Positions 13,719 to 17,032 of a DNA stretch of 17,032 bases are shown here, one piece after another (the first letter of the stretch is position 1; each line of letters opens with the position of its first letter). The notes beneath the pieces were generated by a model. That model did no database searches. It was given only the letters and a program-made list of their open reading frames with translations, and was not told where the DNA came from. Made by a program: the position numbers and the translations under genes. This DNA is from an uncultured Dorea sp. GTDB taxonomy: Bacteria; Bacillota; Clostridia; Lachnospirales; Lachnospiraceae. The stretch is taken from NCBI GenBank assembly GCA_900543415.1, contig UQRE01000044.1:1-17032 (forward strand), in the 5' to 3' direction.

Positions 13719-14635
13719 TGTATACATTTATCGTCAATCCTAATGCCAAGACCGGTCTTGGCTATCAGGTGTGGTCTTCCCTGGAAGCAATCTTGAAAGA
13801 AAAAAGCGTAAATTATCAAGTATTTTTTACAAAATATCAAAAGCACGCCACACGCCTCGCACAGAAACTTACTCAGGAAAGCGGGGCAAAAACTCTTATT
13901 GTATTAGGTGGCGACGGTACGATCAATGAAGTGATCAATGGAATTGAAGATTTGACAGATACGGTCCTCGGATACATTCCCATCGGATCGAGCAATGACT
14001 TCGCAAGAGGTATGGGACTATCCACTGATCCGATTCAGGCATTAAAACATATTCTTTCTCCGGAGCGTTTTACATATATTAATATCGGAACTGCTATGTA
14101 TGCCGGCAAAACCAGACGATTCGCGGTAAGCTCCGGTCTTGGTTTTGACGCCGGAGTCTGTCATCAAGTATATGTATCGAAGTTAAAAAAACTGTTGAAC
14201 AAACTACACTTAGGCAAATTATCTTATGCCGCTGTAGCGCTTCAACAGATTCTTACAATGACACCGTCGAAAATGACACTCACATTGGATGACAACACTC
14301 CTATTGAATTATATAAAACCTATTTTGCTACAGCAATGAACCAAAAGGTTGAGGGCGGCGGCTTCAAATTCTGTCCGAAAGCCGATCCAACCGATGACAC
14401 GCTGGATGTGATCGCAATATCAGATATTTCAAAATTAAAAATACTCGCACTCCTTCCTACCGCTTTTTTCGGATGGCATGTCCACTTCCGCGGGGTTCAT
14501 GTTTACCGCTGTAAAAAAGCTGTATTTCAAAGTGAACGCCCACTTCCTGTACACACAGACGGGGAGCCTGTTTTCCTTCAGCAAGAAATAACTTACTCTC
14601 TGGAAAACAAAAAACTTCGATTGATTCTCAGCTAG
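13718..14635 (+). CDS. diacylglycerol kinase family lipid kinase
   Basis: These kinases phosphorylate diacylglycerol or related lipids with ATP, giving phosphatidic acid. The 305-residue product has FIVNPNAKTG (4-13), the nucleotide-binding VLGGDGTINEVINGI (62-76) and IPIGSSNDFARGMG (87-100), and a C-terminal beta-rich lobe with ETTY-type elements and VHTDGEP near the end, as in DgkB/YegS proteins. It has no membrane helices and so acts at the inner face of the membrane. It overlaps the TetR stop by one base and is followed 12 bases later by the phosphodiesterase. The substrate (DAG, or another lipid such as a glycolipid or sphingoid) cannot be read from sequence. Confidence 0.92.
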   Translation: MYTFIVNPNAKTGLGYQVWSSLEAILKEKSVNYQVFFTKYQKHATRLAQKLTQESGAKTLIVLGGDGTINEVINGIEDLTDTVLGYIPIGSSNDFARGMGLSTDPIQALKHILSPERFTYINIGTAMYAGKTRRFAVSSGLGFDAGVCHQVYVSKLKKLLNKLHLGKLSYAAVALQQILTMTPSKMTLTLDDNTPIELYKTYFATAMNQKVEGGGFKFCPKADPTDDTLDVIAISDISKLKILALLPTAFFGWHVHFRGVHVYRCKKAVFQSERPLPVHTDGEPVFLQQEITYSLENKKLRLILS

Positions 14636-14647
14636 AGGTGATTCACT

Positions 14648-15469
14648 ATGATCTTAAAGCTTATTCTTGTTTTACTATCTTTTATATTCGCATACCTTTT
14701 CTCCATTCTCCCAAGACGTTCTATGCGCAGGCGAATGGAGAAATATCACCAGACCATGTTTGCACACCGCGGATACCACTGCATTGAAAAAGGAATACCG
14801 GAAAATTCCATGAGTTCTTTTCAAGCTGCCGTGGATCACAATTGCGGAATCGAACTAGATCTACATCTTACTTACGACGGACATCTCGTCGTCTTCCACG
14901 ACAATACTTTGGATCGAATCTGCCACTGTTCCGGTGTTATTGAAACCATGACCCTTGCACAATTAAAAAAATGCAGGCTCTCCGGTACCACTGAGACGAT
15001 CCCTCTCTTTGAAGATGTATTAAATCTGGTCGACGGAAAAGTTCCGCTTTTAATTGAGCTGAAAATCCCAAAACACTCTTTGAAAATATGTGAAAAAACT
15101 TATGAACTCCTAAAAAATTATCATGGCGACTATCTCGTTCAATCCTTTAATTCTCTTGGAATCTGGTGGTTTCGGATACACGCACCGGAAATTTTACGCG
15201 GACAGCTTTCCTCCAGACTTACAAAAGAAAAGCTAAAGGAACCGTGGTTGCTTTGTTTTTTGACCGAAAAATTAGTCTGCAATTTATTTAGCCGACCGGA
15301 TTTTATTTCTTATAAACTGAAAGATCTTCCAACTTTCCCGGTAAGCTTTCTCCGCACAGCATTCCACACTCCTGTGGCAGTGTGGACACTTCGCACACGG
15401 GAGGCATTAAAAGAAGGTTCCAAGCAGTATGATATGCAGATTTTCGAAAAACATAGTAAAAATTATTAA
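14648..15469 (+). CDS. membrane-anchored glycerophosphodiester phosphodiesterase
   Basis: GDPD enzymes hydrolyse glycerophosphodiesters to glycerol 3-phosphate and an alcohol. The 273-residue product has an N-terminal helix (2-20) followed by a very basic stretch RRSMRRRMEK (23-32), which should hold it at the membrane. The TIM-barrel motifs are FAHRGYH (38-44), PENSMSSF (51-58), GIELDLHLTYDGHLVVFHD (67-85, with E69, D71 and H84) and LIELKIP (135-141). GAGGTG lies seven bases before the ATG. With lipid kinase and PAP2 neighbours it suggests turnover of phospholipid or lipoteichoic-acid head groups. The positive-inside rule would leave the barrel cytoplasmic or outside depending on orientation; the basic stretch after the helix favours a cytoplasmic domain. 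Confidence 0.93.
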   Translation: MILKLILVLLSFIFAYLFSILPRRSMRRRMEKYHQTMFAHRGYHCIEKGIPENSMSSFQAAVDHNCGIELDLHLTYDGHLVVFHDNTLDRICHCSGVIETMTLAQLKKCRLSGTTETIPLFEDVLNLVDGKVPLLIELKIPKHSLKICEKTYELLKNYHGDYLVQSFNSLGIWWFRIHAPEILRGQLSSRLTKEKLKEPWLLCFLTEKLVCNLFSRPDFISYKLKDLPTFPVSFLRTAFHTPVAVWTLRTREALKEGSKQYDMQIFEKHSKNY

Positions 15470-15485
15470 GAATGGATGAACTTCC

Positions 15486-15514
15486 TTGTTGATTGTATTT
15501 TTTCATGTTATAAT
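15486..15514 (+). promoter_or_regulatory. promoter of the PAP2 gene
   Basis: -35 TTGTTG (15486-15491) and a perfect extended -10 TGT-TATAAT (15506-15514) with a 17-base spacer. The predicted start near 15521 gives a leader of about 54 bases. No terminator separates it from the upstream gene, so the PAP2 gene may be both read through and expressed alone. Confidence 0.7.
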
Positions 15515-15574
15515 CCGTGGAGTAATAATATAGTATTAACAATAAAGTTCACATATCTGAAGGGGCGTATCTTT

Positions 15575-16246
15575 ATGAGAACAGCCATAGAGTCATTTAA
15601 GAAACTAATTAAAAAATATCGTCACGCATGGGTTCTCCTTTATGGATTCATTTATTTTCCGTGGTTTACTTATCTGGAAAGACATAATGCCAGCGAATAC
15701 TTTTTCATCCATTCACCATTGGATGACTATATTCCATTTGTAGAATACTTTATCGTTCCATATCTATTATGGTTCGCTTTTATTGCTGCGGCAATCCTGT
15801 ACTTTTTGTTTACAGACAAAGAAGGATTTTACAAATTGACAGCATTTTTATTTACCGGCATGACAATCTTCTTGATCATTTGCTCCATTTTCCCGAATGC
15901 TTTACAGCTTCGACCGGAGACCTTTGCAAGAGATAATATTTTTGTAGATATGGTGCGCGCACTGTATCAAACCGACACACCAACGAATGTGCTTCCGAGC
16001 ATGCATGTTTTCAACTCACTTGGTGTCGCCATTGCAATCTACCACAGCAAAGCTTTGAAGAAGCATCCTGCAATCCAGATCAGTTCCTACTGTCTGGCAG
16101 GACTCATTATTTTGTCAACCGTATTTTTAAAACAACACTCTGTCACCGACGTGATCGCAGCATTCGCACTTGCCTGCATTATCTATCCACTGGTCTATGC
16201 GACTCAACCGAAGAAGATTACGAAAGTGGCACAGCAATTAAGTTAA
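15575..16246 (+). CDS. PAP2 superfamily membrane phosphatase/phosphotransferase
   Basis: The 223-residue product has about six hydrophobic segments. The PAP2 motifs are present in a variant form: QLRPE around R113-P114 but without the usual Lys seven residues before the Arg, LPSMHVFNS (140-148) for PSGH, and STVFLKQHSVTD (181-192) where the usual Ser-Arg is Ser-Thr, with H188 and D192 kept. PSxH plus STxFxKQHxxxD is the form seen in inositol-phosphorylceramide-synthase-like and related PAP2 proteins, so a phosphotransferase is possible as well as a phosphatase of phosphatidic acid or prenyl phosphates. The start at 15575 has AAGGGG nine bases upstream; a longer frame from 15476 would start upstream of the promoter. 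Confidence 0.88.
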   Translation: MRTAIESFKKLIKKYRHAWVLLYGFIYFPWFTYLERHNASEYFFIHSPLDDYIPFVEYFIVPYLLWFAFIAAAILYFLFTDKEGFYKLTAFLFTGMTIFLIICSIFPNALQLRPETFARDNIFVDMVRALYQTDTPTNVLPSMHVFNSLGVAIAIYHSKALKKHPAIQISSYCLAGLIILSTVFLKQHSVTDVIAAFALACIIYPLVYATQPKKITKVAQQLS

Positions 16247-16274
16247 AAACTTTTGAAAACGAAATTTCCTATAC

Positions 16275-16311
16275 AAAAAACTCTGCGAGATACACTCCCA
16301 CAGAGTTTTTT
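16275..16311. terminator. two-way intrinsic terminator between convergent genes
   Basis: AAAAAACTCTG (16275-16285) pairs with CAGAGTTTTTT (16301-16311), with an inner GAG/CTC pairing in the loop. An A run on one side and a T run on the other let it work in both directions. It lies 28 bases after the PAP2 stop and 16 bases beyond the stop of the convergent nuclease gene. Confidence 0.88.
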
Positions 16312-16326
16312 ATTCTTCAAAAAGTT

Positions 16327-17032
16327 TTACTCCAGAATTCCCCTGACTTCTTCCACAGAAATATTACACATTCTTGCAATCTCTTCTATTGATTCCCCAC
16401 TGGAAGATAACTGAAACACCTGTTTTGCCAGCCTAATTCCCTCTTCATGTCCCTCTTTGCGTCCTTCCGCTTTTCCTCTCAGATCTGCCTCTTTTAGTTC
16501 TTCTGCAAACAATTCATTTAACGCCTCACACATTTTCTTTTCCACCTCCATTTGTTCCCAATTCACACGAGTAACAAGGTTCATTACCGCTGTGTAATCT
16601 TTCGATTTTCTATTTTTTTCGTAGTTTTCCATTAATGAACGTATTTCTCTTCCCGCTTTTAAATCATTTCTTAATACTTGAAGCCAATAATTCTCTTCTC
16701 TGCTAAGTTTAGGAATATGAATAAACTGCATAGGGATTGGATCACCCGTTAAATAATAAATTCCATTCCCCTGATCTTCAATTACTATCTTTCTCACTTC
16801 CTTTAAATGTCGAAACATCTCTCTCGGATAATGATTGCTGACAAATGTAATTGTAAGTTCTGCTGGATCAATTTCTTTTATTTTCTCTGTATTGGACTGA
16901 TAAAAACAAGCATATCCATATACTTTATAAAAATCATTTACACTTAAGTTATCTTCCGGTGATTTATATTCGATTATATTATATCCACGAAAGATTTGTC
17001 CAATTTTCTTTTTTATGATTATCTCCGGACTT
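16327..17032 (-). CDS. Rpn-like PD-(D/E)XK nuclease family protein (5' end beyond window)
   Basis: The frame is open without a stop from 16329 to the right edge, so the ATG at 16818 is internal and the true start lies outside. The visible 234 residues begin SPEIIIKKKIGQIFRG and contain YNIIEYKSPEDNLSVNDFYK (visible residues 17-36), whose E21-x-K23 fits the PD-(D/E)XK nuclease core. A helical part follows, then a charged segment LRGKAEGRKEGHEEGIRLAK and a C-terminal helix-turn-helix-like ESIEEIARMCNISVEEVRGI. This layout matches Rpn/transposase_31-related proteins that are numerous in Lachnospiraceae; Rpn members promote recombination and cleave DNA. Whether this copy has its first acidic residue cannot be seen. 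The neighbouring terminator serves it. Confidence 0.85.
   Translation of the reverse strand, partial: SPEIIIKKKIGQIFRGYNIIEYKSPEDNLSVNDFYKVYGYACFYQSNTEKIKEIDPAELTITFVSNHYPREMFRHLKEVRKIVIEDQGNGIYYLTGDPIPMQFIHIPKLSREENYWLQVLRNDLKAGREIRSLMENYEKNRKSKDYTAVMNLVTRVNWEQMEVEKKMCEALNELFAEELKEADLRGKAEGRKEGHEEGIRLAKQVFQLSSSGESIEEIARMCNISVEEVRGILE

Noticed and set aside
15303..15542. 79-codon minus-strand frame at the end of the phosphodiesterase gene
   Set aside because: It lies antisense to the GDPD gene and the PAP2 promoter, with no ribosome-binding site or recognisable domain.
1..17032. CRISPR arrays, insertion sequences, prophage or toxin-antitoxin genes
   Set aside because: Looked for regular repeats, transposases, terminal repeats and paired small genes on both strands; none seen.

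Overview
The window looks like chromosomal backbone of a low-to-moderate GC Gram-positive anaerobe, most likely a Lachnospiraceae-type member of the Clostridia. The basis is family resemblance of the proteins, strong AGGAGG ribosome-binding sites, -35/-10 promoters of the sigma-A type, tRNA genes without an encoded CCA, the MEP isoprenoid gene ispD, an FMN-riboswitch-controlled RibU, and a PD-(D/E)XK Rpn-type nuclease of the kind common in that family. No prophage, CRISPR array or insertion sequence is visible. It reads as core genome with a few less-studied genes, not as a defence or mobile island.

Left part (1-2355, all minus strand). The left edge carries a near-consensus promoter with AT-rich upstream DNA and a boxA-like leader, which I read as the start of an rRNA operon running off the window. 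Next come tRNA-Ser(GGA), a two-gene unit (a DUF2752 membrane protein followed by a zinc-ribbon/CD225 dispanin-like membrane protein) with its own promoter and terminator, and tRNA-Ser(UGA) with its own promoter and terminator.

Central part (2356-12926, all minus strand). In transcription order: tex, a YitT-family membrane protein and a DUF362 ferredoxin-type protein; then ribU behind a promoter, FMN riboswitch and intrinsic terminator; then a long tRNA-biology cluster: a YcxB-like membrane protein, tsaE, tsaB, rimI, a small four-cysteine protein, RNase Z, tsaD and ispD. TsaB, TsaD and TsaE are the transfer complex for the t6A modification of ANN-decoding tRNAs. RNase Z makes tRNA 3' ends, which suits neighbouring tRNAs that lack CCA.

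Right part (12957-16246, plus strand). A divergent promoter region separates tex from a TetR-type regulator that overlaps a diacylglycerol-kinase-family gene (TAATG), followed by a membrane-anchored glycerophosphodiester phosphodiesterase and a PAP2-family membrane phosphatase/transferase. Together they look like a small phospholipid-turnover module (DAG to PA, PA or other lipid phosphates to DAG, glycerophosphodiester cleavage). A two-way terminator separates it from a convergent Rpn/PD-(D/E)XK nuclease gene that continues past the right edge.

Several start sites are set here from ribosome-binding-site and promoter geometry instead of the longest reading frame (CD225 protein, YcxB-like protein, Tex, TetR, PAP2). 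The less expected points are the prion-like Q/N-rich dispanin, the nested complementary segments around the FMN-riboswitch terminator, an Asp in place of the catalytic Glu of RimI, and the TetR-linked lipid module.
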